From the NCBI GenBank assembly GCA_030374805.1, contig JARGSG010000198.1, positions 1 through 64,000 of the forward strand: 64,000 nt of DNA, given 5' to 3'. Shown piece after piece: positions 53,177 to 62,823 of the stretch. The notes beneath the pieces were generated by a model that was not told the DNA's origin, made no database searches, and saw nothing but the letters and a program-made list of their open reading frames with translations. Every line of letters starts with the position of its first letter. The first letter of the stretch is position 1. A program made the position numbers and the translations under genes. This DNA comes from Gracilaria gracilis. Lineage: Eukaryota; Rhodophyta; Florideophyceae; Gracilariales; Gracilariaceae.

Positions 53177-54301
53177 TCAATGTTTCAAACCTTGCTCTTC
53201 ATATTGCGTGTCCACATCTCCAAACACCTCTTTTTCGAACTCTTCAAACGCTTCAGAATCATTGATCCAGGAAGCTTCACCGGCTATTGCTTCAGCATGG
53301 CGCACCATCATCTGCCAGCTGTTAAATCGAGGTAATTCCTGTGGGGCATCGTTATTGTATGCCGCACAGTAGTTTGCGTACGCATTAGAACCCACCATAC
53401 CGAGCTTTCTCATTATAAACTCATCTACATATCCAAGGCTCCGATGCAGCTGAACACATCCTCGTTTTATTGAGTGACCAGTAAATGTGTTCACATCATC
53501 TGAGCCAATTCCCAAGTCCATCAATCGTTTTCTCATAAACGCTACAAACTTATTGCAGCTCAACGGTTTCATGAATTCTAGTCGACATCCACCCATGGTG
53601 TCTAATACGCTGGGAAACAGAAAACCGGCATCATTTCCCCTTACAATAAGCCAGGAATGCAAAGCCACAAAAGGGTCCATGTAGACAGAAAACATTAAGG
53701 CGCTGTTTCCATGCCAGTCTCCAACTTCATATACTCGCTCTACAGTCGAGTTCTTAATAGCCGTTTTCAGCGTCAACGAAGCTGATAGTCTTCCAACCGA
53801 TACATTTTCCATCCTTAGCTTCGAAATTTCGTCGAAACGAAGTCCGAGAAAAAGTCCTAAAACAGAAACGGAATGAAAAATTACGTCGAGAAGTTTCCAC
53901 TCCTTCGTACCAAACCAAAACTGCTCCGCATGGTCACAAACTATTTCAGCCGTAAGTGGTCTCGATCGAGTTTTAACGTCGCCATATCGTGCCAGGTTCA
54001 CTCGGTAAGCCTTTCGAAACTTCTCATAATCTGGGTTGTTTATAAGAGGATTACCAAATGCCTTTCCACTCTCTTTGTCGCAGTACCACGCTTCCGTATG
54101 ACCGTGTTCAGAGTATACTAAACGTAGTCCTTGCGCGTAGCCTCCCATAGTGTCAAGTTTCATAGCATTCTTTGTGTCATATCTGCATTTTTCAACAAGT
54201 AGATTTAATACCAGTCTGCTTGAATGAGGTGTTACAGAAAAAGGATCTTGGGTACCGTGTTTTTTAGCATATTCCAGCAGCAAGCGCTCAGATCGTTCCA
54301 T
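53177..54301 (-). CDS. Crypton-like tyrosine recombinase
   Basis: The product has 374 residues. The N-terminal 110 are helical, as in a SAM-like core-binding domain. Catalytic boxes follow: LGLFLGLRFDEISKL (Arg155), a lysine strand (LKTAIKNST), FTGHSIKRGCVQL (His276, basic pair 279-280) and LGMVGSNAYANYC (candidate nucleophile Tyr311). The HSxxRG form and single-protein size resemble Crypton and related eukaryotic tyrosine-recombinase elements. In the usual His-x-x-Arg position there is Lys279, with Arg280 next to it, which may affect activity. It is unrelated in sequence to the recombinase at 45621-48854. No reverse transcriptase is seen nearby, which argues against a DIRS-type element. Confidence 0.8.
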   Translation of the reverse strand: MERSERLLLEYAKKHGTQDPFSVTPHSSRLVLNLLVEKCRYDTKNAMKLDTMGGYAQGLRLVYSEHGHTEAWYCDKESGKAFGNPLINNPDYEKFRKAYRVNLARYGDVKTRSRPLTAEIVCDHAEQFWFGTKEWKLLDVIFHSVSVLGLFLGLRFDEISKLRMENVSVGRLSASLTLKTAIKNSTVERVYEVGDWHGNSALMFSVYMDPFVALHSWLIVRGNDAGFLFPSVLDTMGGCRLEFMKPLSCNKFVAFMRKRLMDLGIGSDDVNTFTGHSIKRGCVQLHRSLGYVDEFIMRKLGMVGSNAYANYCAAYNNDAPQELPRFNSWQMMVRHAEAIAGEASWINDSEAFEEFEKEVFGDVDTQYEEQGLKH

Positions 54302-54517
54302 GTTGTCACGCGATGACCTGCTATACGACGGTTAGACGATATCATTCACTGATCTCAATCCCTGATAAGGGCCCGCTTGCCGGTCGTTAACTTCAAATCC
54401 GTCTCGACAGCTCGCGAGCCTGCTTCGCGTCGAAGAAGAATGAACTCCATCTTCCATCGCTCAATTTACCGCTGTTCTTATCCCTACCGATAAAGAAACA
54501 AAAGCAAATGGCGTCAG

Positions 54518-55423
54518 TCAACAACACGATTCCGACGAAGAAGATCGGGATGACAGAACCCTACTCAATGGACTTGGAGCCCCGCCGACTTCGTGTCTCC
54601 CATGAAATTTTTGAATTGCAGAATCCCAGTCAAAATCATCCTCATTTTCAGAAATAGTACACTCTTCTTCTTGAAGCACGAAAGGTATCAGCTTTTTAAA
54701 CTTATAGAAGGCAGACTTTTGCCCAGATAACTTCCACCAAGAGTCTGTGTAGCCTTCAATAATTTTTTTTCTAGAACTCGCTTTGTCAAACAAGTGTATA
54801 GGCAGTACTTTGGACTCATCACCAAATCGCCAAAGCTGAACGCACTTCTCGATAGTTTTTGGCAACCCAGGTATAACCTGCTTGAAAAGCGGCTTAGACG
54901 AAGATAGCTTGACTTTGGAAGTGTTCTTGCGAATCTGTTGACTAAAGCATTTAAAACAAGATGGGTCTTTCGTCGAGCAGCTGCATATGTGCGCAGAACC
55001 TAATCCAGATCGCGGAGAGCGTGTCCCAGAGAGAGGTTGGGTTCCCTCTGTATCTCTCCCGGTAATGTTATTAGATCTTTCGGGAACCATTCCCTCGGTG
55101 TTTCTCTTGTCGCACTTTTCTAGATACTTCGCCCGTCTCTGACGAAGGAGAAAGAATCGCCACGTTAAAGCTTTGCTTATAACTTGCAAATTTCTTCTTG
55201 AATCGCAAACTCCAGGAACGTTCGAAACGGACGCGTATACTGCTTCCCTGTTGAGTTGCATTCTGCGATGTTCCACCGAGCTGTAGACGTCTTGGAGTAT
55301 GAATTCCACCTTTTCCCCTTCTTCGTGCAGAACTTGAGGGGGAAGACGAAATCCCACTCCCGTCCCTCCCCCTTGAATTGGTTTAGAAGGACCTTTCCTT
55401 TCCATGAGATGAACACAACACAA
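54518..55423 (-). CDS. Unknown protein, possible GCR1_C-like DNA-binding segment
   Basis: The product has 301 residues from 55423; a second ATG at 55405 (MERKGPSK) is equally possible. Residues about 190-255 read TIEKCVQLWRFGDESKVLPI, then KASSRKKIIEGYTDSWWKLS and YKFKKLIPFV. That pattern (V-x-LW, a WW/WR pair, then a basic residue-rich helix) recalls the GCR1_C DNA-binding domain that accompanies recombinases in some Cryptons. A cysteine cluster (HICSCSTKDPSCFKC, about 145) may bind zinc. The Ser-rich tail is disordered. The upstream position and strand suggest it works with the recombinase. The domain call is tentative. Confidence 0.5.
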   Translation of the reverse strand: MCCVHLMERKGPSKPIQGGGTGVGFRLPPQVLHEEGEKVEFILQDVYSSVEHRRMQLNREAVYASVSNVPGVCDSRRNLQVISKALTWRFFLLRQRRAKYLEKCDKRNTEGMVPERSNNITGRDTEGTQPLSGTRSPRSGLGSAHICSCSTKDPSCFKCFSQQIRKNTSKVKLSSSKPLFKQVIPGLPKTIEKCVQLWRFGDESKVLPIHLFDKASSRKKIIEGYTDSWWKLSGQKSAFYKFKKLIPFVLQEEECTISENEDDFDWDSAIQKFHGRHEVGGAPSPLSRVLSSRSSSSESCC

Positions 55424-57234
55424 CGCGAAGCAAGAATGCGTTCAAAAGCAAGCAGAGCATAAGAACAAGCAAGCACAGCATAAGAACAAGAGCGATAGTA
55501 GATTAAAAGGCCGGGAAACAGCAGAGAAAGTAAGGCAGCACTCTCTCTGGTACGATCTGAGATTATACGAAGAGATCTGCAAGATGGCCTTACAAAACAA
55601 AAGAAAGCGTCAAAATCTTAGTTGTTGATACTCAGCAGCGCGTATAAAATATCCCAAATGGCGAGGACGAACAACAAGTGCACTTAGAAGCCAACAAGAA
55701 GATCAGCCGAGCGAGACGACAGAGCTTGCTGATGATGACAGTAGCGAGCTTTTAGACGCCCAAAAACGAACGCAGGAACACGCAGCATGGATGCCAGTGG
55801 TAGCGAGGCCTCTCAAAGTCGTTAGATACTTCGATCAATATGGGGCTCGCCACTGTGAGCCCACTCTCATAAATTTTGAGATCAACCTCAAAAATTAGGA
55901 ACCCAATTTTGGCGGCACTGGAGGCACAGAGAGAGATCGGCACGACTTTTCCGCAGTGATGTCGGGTACCTGACGACGGTGGACTGCCACCACTAGAAAA
56001 TTAACATGTCCGTTTATCCTGGAGTAGCAGACATTGATGCAAGCCATCAGAGTTAGAATTCCTGACTGCACTCCAAAGTTTTGCAAGACGTCAACATAGT
56101 CCGCAGGAAATGTTTCCAAGTAGCAGATTAAAAAAGTACCAGTAAAGATGTACAAAGAATAGAAAGGAAACACCTAAGAACTGTTTTGTGTACCCAATAA
56201 AGACGATCATGATACTGAAAGAACAACTGTTTTTTCGAAACACTTCTGGCGTTTTTCGGGAAAGTCGCAAATCAACAATGACCATGAATTTGAGTATCTT
56301 ATGGAAACAGAGATTGGAGTTTACGGAACGTCAAAAGAATGAACGTAGATATCTATACTACTAGTCTTAATGAATATAAAACGTTTTTGTAGAATATGAC
56401 AGTGGGACAACAAGTTGATGGCAATATGAGAAGCTGAACCAAAATTTGGTTCCTAATTGTCAGAACTTAAACTTTAGAGGTTTATGGGATATATTGATAA
56501 GAAAGTAAAGTTTCTACTTGCCAAAGGGCAGCATCGTTGAATAAACAGAATTGTTTACAAATATAATAGGGTTTGTTCTAGGTTACAGACAGAATAGTTG
56601 CACTAAACAAATAGTGTTGCATGCAGTTTAAGAACATGGAACAGCATGGCTTGCAGTTTGGGATATATAAGAGTTACAGAGTAGTTAGAACCGCAGCTGG
56701 AAAAGTGTGGCATGCAGTTTATGAACATGGAGGAGCATGTATGGCTTGCAGTTGAAGAACGATGAGTAAGAAAGCAGTTGGAATGGTAGCTGGGGTTCTT
56801 TTGGGGGTACAGTGTGGTTTATGGACGAGAAACCAATGATTGGTTTCTGTGTCTGTACCCTCATTTGATCCCTTGTACAGGCTGCTTAAGAAAGTAACTG
56901 AGATCCACAAATGAAGTGTTTTGTGCTACCTTGAGATGTAAATTGGAAAGTAGACTAGTATTGAAGTACTGCTGTTGATCTCCTTAGGCTACTGAAGCTG
57001 TCAGGGTTTACGGTAAGTTGCAGACATTTTGAAAGCACATACGAGCCGTATGGTATGCACCGGTACCTTACTGTAATATGTCACGCCTACTGTTTGTCTT
57101 GTGGGTACAGAAGGCAGACCCAATATACCATTGGCGCCAAAACTATTTGTACTTAAACGCACCCAAACCACTCTGTAGATCACAAATGTACTGCCCATCA
57201 CGTGCTGCGTGCACTCATCTGCACTCTTGCCAAC
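55424..57234. other. AT-rich intergenic region
   Basis: 1.8 kb with only short chance frames. No gene, tRNA or clear repeat is seen. Confidence 0.4.
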
Positions 57235-58242
57235 ATGATGCCCAAAAAAGGACACTTGACCGATGTTGAGAAAGGTCAGATATTAGCACTCAATCATTCA
57301 CTTATTCCTATCCGTGACATTGCCGAGCAGTTGGATCGTGCCTCATCTACTGTATAACGATTTCTGAAGCGCCAAAAGTCCAACAAGATTGCAAAACCAT
57401 CCACCAATGCCCAAAAGATTGGAGCCCGTAGCAAAACGCTGCTACTTAGACTGGCTTCCACGGGAAACTATAGTGCATCAGAACTCCGAAACCGTCTTCA
57501 ACTTGTCATTTCCGTTCGCCGCGTTCAACGAAACCTCAGCCAAGCACCCAATTTAAAGTATCGTCGCTACACAAAAAGTCCAAGGTTGAGTGCAAAACAT
57601 AAAACTAAACGCCTCGCTTGGGCACGCCGTCATCTCACCAAAGAGGACCCCTTCTGGATTCGAGTGATTTTTTCTGATGAAAAGAAGTTTAATTTAGATG
57701 GCCCGGATGGGTTTGCTAAGTATTGGCATGATTTGCGTCGAGAGCCCCGACGCTTTTCAACTCGTCAACATGGTGGTGGCTCGATGATGGTATAGGGTGC
57801 TATATCTTTTTATGGAGGGTTTAACATTATGTTTTTGGATGGCAAGCAGAATTCGGAGAAGTACTGCAAGACATTGCAGGATGGTTTGGTTCCTCTTGTC
57901 GCCGATAGTTTTGGAGAGAGCCATCCTTTTGTTTTCCAGCAGGACAACGCACCTATCCACACGTCACATATGATGCGTAATTGGCTTTCTTCGCATCAGG
58001 TACCTACGTTACCGTGGCGCGCAAGGTCTCCGGATCTGAATATTATTGAAAACGTGTGGGGTTACCTGGTTAGGAAGGTTTATATTGGTCATAAGACCTA
58101 TGAAAACGTGGAGGGTTTAAAAGACGGTATAATTGACACATGGAAGTCTATCTCGGAGGAATACTTGCTGAAACTCTACAATAGTATTAAGAGACGTTGT
58201 TTAGCTGTGATGGACAGCAAGGGAGACTCTGCAAAGTACTAG
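57235..58242 (+). pseudogene. Tc1/mariner transposase, two in-frame stops
   Basis: The frame from ATG 57235 to TAG 58240 spans 336 codons with no frameshift. It starts with a helix-turn-helix region (LTDVEKGQILAL, IRDIAEQLDRASSTV). The catalytic triad is visible: SDEKKFNLDG, QQDNAPIHTS and SPDLNIIENVW, with 34 residues between the second Asp and the Glu, the DD34E spacing of Tc1-type transposases. Stops are TAA at codon 41 (57355-57357) and TAG at codon 187 (57793-57795), consistent with CAA to TAA and TGG to TAG, both C-to-T type changes. It is a recently dead, non-autonomous copy. Confidence 0.93.
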
Positions 58243-60764
58243 CATTGCACGGCAATTTGTTAAAGAAGTTCTTGTGAGCGTTTATATTTCGCCCCCTGCG
58301 AGCGGGGGATCAATTGTATTTGGTTAATTGTGAGCCACTGACACCTGACGGCAAACTAGGCGTGCGTTTACTATAGTTCTATTATAAAGAGGTTTGCGTT
58401 CAGTCCCGTATAGTCAGGTTGGCGGGCGCAAACAGGAGTTACGCTCTGCTTTCGTGTGGGTGCATTTCTATTTTCGCTGACTGTATCTCTCACAGCCATT
58501 TTGGGCAAAGCGTCGTGTTCTCCTCCACCAGATACCACGGCCGTGTTTGCCTCCCAAACTTCTCTAACGACCATTTCTTGGCTGACAGTGGTTCTTGCGC
58601 ACACACATGAATGTGTTCATGTCTCAAGTTTGCGTGTGGCGTCACAACATACAAGTTTCCCCGCTTTGTCTAACGATTGCATTACAGCTGTTAAACGTTG
58701 TATGAAAAAGACATCTCCCTCTCCCTTGCGAGTTGGTCGTTACCCAAGATGTACCTTTGGTACCGACGGTACACGAAATTGCGTTGATGACGTAACGTAG
58801 GGTGCCCTAAATGTGGGAAATGTGCTGCAATGTGGGATACAATATCTGATGTTTTTTCGCAGTTTTGCAGTACCAGACTTCGCTTTCGACCGAAAGTATG
58901 TTGCTTGCCTTCTTACTACGAAGCTTGTAGAGAACCAGTACCCTTGGTTTTTTTCTTGTTGAACGCACAGAAAGAAGAGCTTTCTATCGACTAGCTTCCC
59001 AGCACAAACAACTGGACACTTATTATACCATTTCTGTCTAACTACAAAGAAGAGGACATAATCGGGCCGTTCTGCAGTTTTGAAGAAGCAATCTGTTCAA
59101 TGTTTCAATGTGAAAGCGAGGCACACATGGCCAACTATGAGCATTCCGCATTAGGGCACCTGCCCTTCTTTTTACCCCTCAAAACAGTAGAAATTTGCCT
59201 ATTTCCCAAGTTACGGCACCCTACGTTACACCTGACAAGTCCTGTCGAGAGTCACATTGCACTCGTTCGTGTCCATATCTTCCTTATTGCAGCTCTGATT
59301 GGTCAATTCGAAACGCAACTTGCGCTTCGAGCGACTTGGCAAAACGAAAGCGACGGAGCCGCCTGGCAGGCGCCATCAGTGCACTGCGGCGGCATGGCGC
59401 CGGAACACCGGGGCGCCGAGTCGCGGCAGCGTGAGAGACGCTCGACGGCAACGGCGGCGGATCAAGAGCCTCGTTAGTAATCAGAAGCAAGAAAAAGACG
59501 GCGGCCAATGAGAACGCACAGCGAGAGGCGCGGTGACGTCAGCGTGATCTGCATTGCTGGAGGTCCTCATGAAAGGGCCCAGTTGATATCACACTGTAAG
59601 GAGTAAAATAACCTAGGACCGCAGTGAGTTAACGCATGGTTCTTCGCACTCGCTCGCTGCAATAAATCCGAAAACGACGGAAGTCGTTTCCAAGAAAAGA
59701 CCTCCACGTCCTCGTAGGGAAGTTTCCAGCACAGTTACACGAAAGTCAGTGTCACTGCTTCACCTCTTTTCTGCTGATGCATATCTGGCGTTCTATTCTT
59801 GCGTTTCATGGTAGAGAGGACCACCTAAGTGGACATCCGAGCCTAGCCATGCGCTCAGAATATCGATATGCCTTTAACAAATAAAAGCGCTCTTGACTTA
59901 CACGAAAGTTGCTGGTTGCTGGAGACTTGGAGTCTGGAGGGGTTTCAGCTGACCCCTTCCAGACGACAAGTCTTCGGCAACGAGAACTTATACGTGCCCG
60001 CTTTTCATTCGTTCTCCATTGCACGTAACCCTTTATAACTTCAAAATGTTGTTGTAAATAAAGCAAATCGATTGGGGTTTGTATTTTCCTCGGCAATATA
60101 AGGTTACCTTCGTACCAAAACGATACGCACGATTTGATGGACACAAGTGCAAACAGTTTGTCACGGACTGTCGCAGCACGTAGAAACGCAGCTCGCCGTT
60201 ACGAACAGCTTGCACTACAATAATCTGGGCTGATTACGCGCTCGGGTTTTTGGCCTGGGGAGAGGCAGAGAGCAACCGCTCTTCTCCAGCCCTTCTCGCT
60301 CCCTTTGCCTTGCTTTTGCCCCGCGACGACACCGTACGAGCCTGAGAGCTGCAAAAGGCAACGCAATGACTCCACCGCAGTTGTCCCCAGGTGATACAGA
60401 GTAACGCGCTTGTCGCATGGCTCTTCAAACGAAGAGCACGTGTACTGAATCTTAGACTTCTCAACAACTCGTTACGCATACAGTAACGTACACACGACTG
60501 TTTTCAACAACTCGTTATGCATATTACTGGCACGCGTTTCAGTCTAGGAATATAGGAATCTCTTGGATGGACCCATTCCATCTGTTGTTGGAATACAAGT
60601 TTCATGGCTTTCGAGATTGCTGTATGATGTTCGACATGCGGTGGAAACGTCGATCGACTCGTTCCTTTCTTTGGCACGTTCTTGTGCCCAACCTGAACGC
60701 TGTTCGTCAACTCATCCCCAGTTCACCCGTTTCCACGCAGCCGGGTTCACGGCTTTTCTTTTCA
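58243..60764. other. Intergenic region right of the Tc1/mariner copy
   Basis: 2.5 kb. Near 58326-58341 TTGTGAGCCACTGA looks like the right terminal repeat of a Tc1 element, but no matching left end was found. A small hairpin (CCCCCTGCGAGCGGGGG) lies near 58293. A GC-rich stretch at 59330-59530 and a direct repeat (CAACAACTCGTTA) near 60463 and 60505 are the only other structure. No gene is supported. Confidence 0.4.
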
Positions 60765-62126
60765 ATGGAGGTACCACTCCCGCCCGGAAGAACCGCCTTT
60801 GTTATCAATGTCATTACCGATGTGCTTTCCATTGTTGCTCTTTTGGCTCTGGTAAAGTCATTGAATGCACTCGGTCGATGGAAACTCCATCGCTCCGGCA
60901 AGGTTGACATTAACATGCATTTCCATGACATGGGTTTTGTATCGGCTTTGTGGTACGCCTTCCATGTGCGCAGAGTCTCTCCAACTGTTTTCGTGTTATT
61001 GTGCTTTCAAGCAGCCGTTGTAATATTAACTCTGACGTTGATCACCACCGCTCCAATTGGCTTATTAGAGTCAAGGAACTATCAAGTAAATCGGAACCAC
61101 ACAGTGCAGGGAGATTCACTTTGTCGCACGAATGGCAAGAGCTTTGCTAATCAGGGACTGGGAGAAGCATCGGAAAGAGTTAAACGTCACTTTCAGTCAG
61201 GTGGAGGCGTTATGAGTGTAGGAAGAACAGGTAGGAATGCTGATGCGCTCATAATGGAGGACAAACAGTTCAGTCTCGGCCCTGCCGAGGTAGTTGATGA
61301 GTTCACAGTTACAATTCCCATGACCATTGCAGGCGGCTCCAACGGCAATCCAAATTTTGAGTTCAGCAATTCTGCTCTGCATGACCGGTCTGACTTGGTT
61401 TGGAACAGGACTTATACAATAAACACATTGATCAGTGCCGGAGACAACGATATCGTAGAAGGGCCATTGTATTTCATGTTCTTGGAGTCCGATCTTGAAA
61501 ATGATCCATATGAAATGTACTCGTTCGCCAAATGTGATATGCCTCGACTGGAATTGAAGAAGGATGAACTAGAAGAGTTCAGCAGTGAGTGTACAGCCGC
61601 AATTCTACAAAGAAATACCGAACTAGATGAAGGGTGGCTGACAGTGCTTGCAAATCCTTTCCCTCTGATGGAAATGGAGAAGGCGTACCAGGAATTGAAT
61701 ATGTCAGAACTGGGGAAAAGGTCGTTAATGGTTTTTGATGTGGCAGATGCATTGGATCGAGATTCATGTGGAAATTCATATGTGGCATACCTTCCATTGT
61801 CCGATATTTCTAGAACCTCAGTGATCATTATCTTCGCTCTGGGTGGCATAACGTTGGTGAGTGTGGTAGCAGCGGCGTTGTCGCTTTTGATCACAAGGGG
61901 AACATTCAATTGGAATGGGTCTTACCAAAGAGTAGTTAATCTGGCAGCTCGCTCAGCGCCGGTTCAAGTGGGAAGCTTGCGGAATGTTGGTGATGCGAGC
62001 AACATGGAGGTAGTTATCGAGCCAGCCAGCGGAGGCTTGAAGAGCTTGGCATACGATGTGTACATTGTTCCGAAAGGTTCTGTATCACCGAACGTCGAGC
62101 CAAAGGCAGATGAAAGTGATTGTTGA
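60765..62126 (+). CDS. Unknown three-span membrane protein, tandem copy 1
   Basis: The product has 453 residues. The start at 60765 (MEVPLPPGRTA) is chosen because the second copy starts at the matching ATG (MRVPLTPGTTA); the frame is open further upstream without similarity. Hydrophobic spans lie at about 11-33, 72-95 and 352-376. Between the last two is a loop of about 250 residues with cysteines and N-glycosylation-type sites (NHT, NRT, NMS), so it is probably outside the cell or in a lumen. The cytosolic-type tail is about 75 residues. No family is recognised. It is a host gene by context, with a close tandem duplicate 0.7 kb downstream. Confidence 0.75.
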   Translation: MEVPLPPGRTAFVINVITDVLSIVALLALVKSLNALGRWKLHRSGKVDINMHFHDMGFVSALWYAFHVRRVSPTVFVLLCFQAAVVILTLTLITTAPIGLLESRNYQVNRNHTVQGDSLCRTNGKSFANQGLGEASERVKRHFQSGGGVMSVGRTGRNADALIMEDKQFSLGPAEVVDEFTVTIPMTIAGGSNGNPNFEFSNSALHDRSDLVWNRTYTINTLISAGDNDIVEGPLYFMFLESDLENDPYEMYSFAKCDMPRLELKKDELEEFSSECTAAILQRNTELDEGWLTVLANPFPLMEMEKAYQELNMSELGKRSLMVFDVADALDRDSCGNSYVAYLPLSDISRTSVIIIFALGGITLVSVVAAALSLLITRGTFNWNGSYQRVVNLAARSAPVQVGSLRNVGDASNMEVVIEPASGGLKSLAYDVYIVPKGSVSPNVEPKADESDC

Positions 62127-62823
62127 GTTCGAGCATTGTAAACGCACATGCGCGTCGGCCAGTGGCGCACGTGTGTATCCTGTACAGCACTGCAAGTGTT
62201 AGACGTGTGCGAAAAATTAGAACTGAACTGTCTGTGTTCCTAAAGCTCTCAGCGTGTGTGGCAACGGTAGTCGCGCAGCCGCACATCGGCCGTTTGCATA
62301 AAGTTTACTCGCTGCGCTCCATGGAGCTGTCCATCTGCCATCTCGCCAACCGCTGCATGCGCATGGGCGTTGAGCCACACGCTCAACGCCCATGTGCGTG
62401 CAGCTATCGGGGGAGCCATGCTGCCGCGAATTTGCAACATGCGCCCCAATTCACGCACGTTTCATAATGAAGCAGCTTTGCGATAGCTCTGTTCTTGTAC
62501 ACCTACCTTCGTGCTGCAAGCAGGTACTACCTTCAACGCAAGTGTCACAACGATGCAAACCGAGATCAAAATCACATCATACAGTTTGTAAGCTTGTACA
62601 CTATATGTAAACGATCAAATATCTAATCCCTAACAGAGCTCACTCCCAAAGCGCTCTAGCCAAATAAAAGAACGCAGCCTATGATCCATGTCGAGAGGCT
62701 CTCCGTTCCAAACTTGTGCTTCCTCGGTCTCACAAGATCCGCATCATTCCGTTCAGCTCACAAACTCTCCCGGTTTCATATCGTCAGCGCACTTATTGAC
62801 TTTGTCTTTGCTTTGCCTTGGAA
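62127..62823. other. Spacer between tandem membrane-protein genes
   Basis: No gene. It includes the inverted repeat at 62353-62403. Confidence 0.45.
62353..62403. repeat. 51-bp inverted repeat
   Basis: 23-bp arms (left arm ends GGGCGTTGAGC, right arm begins GCTCAACGCCC) with two mismatches around a 5-bp loop. It is a possible transcript-end hairpin for the upstream gene; function is unknown. Confidence 0.7.

Larger units (their letters stand above)
53177..55423 (-). mobile_element. Crypton-like element, limits unknown
   Basis: Two genes on the same strand, 216 bp apart, a DNA-binding-type protein followed by a tyrosine recombinase. No terminal repeats are expected for Cryptons, so the ends cannot be read from one copy. 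Confidence 0.45.

Noticed and set aside
53177-54301. DIRS-type retroelement
   Set aside because: It has a tyrosine recombinase but no reverse transcriptase or RNase H motif nearby; a Crypton-like DNA element fits better.
59100-59511. 125- and 70-codon frames in the GC-rich patch
   Set aside because: Several frames overlap on both strands with no protein-like pattern.
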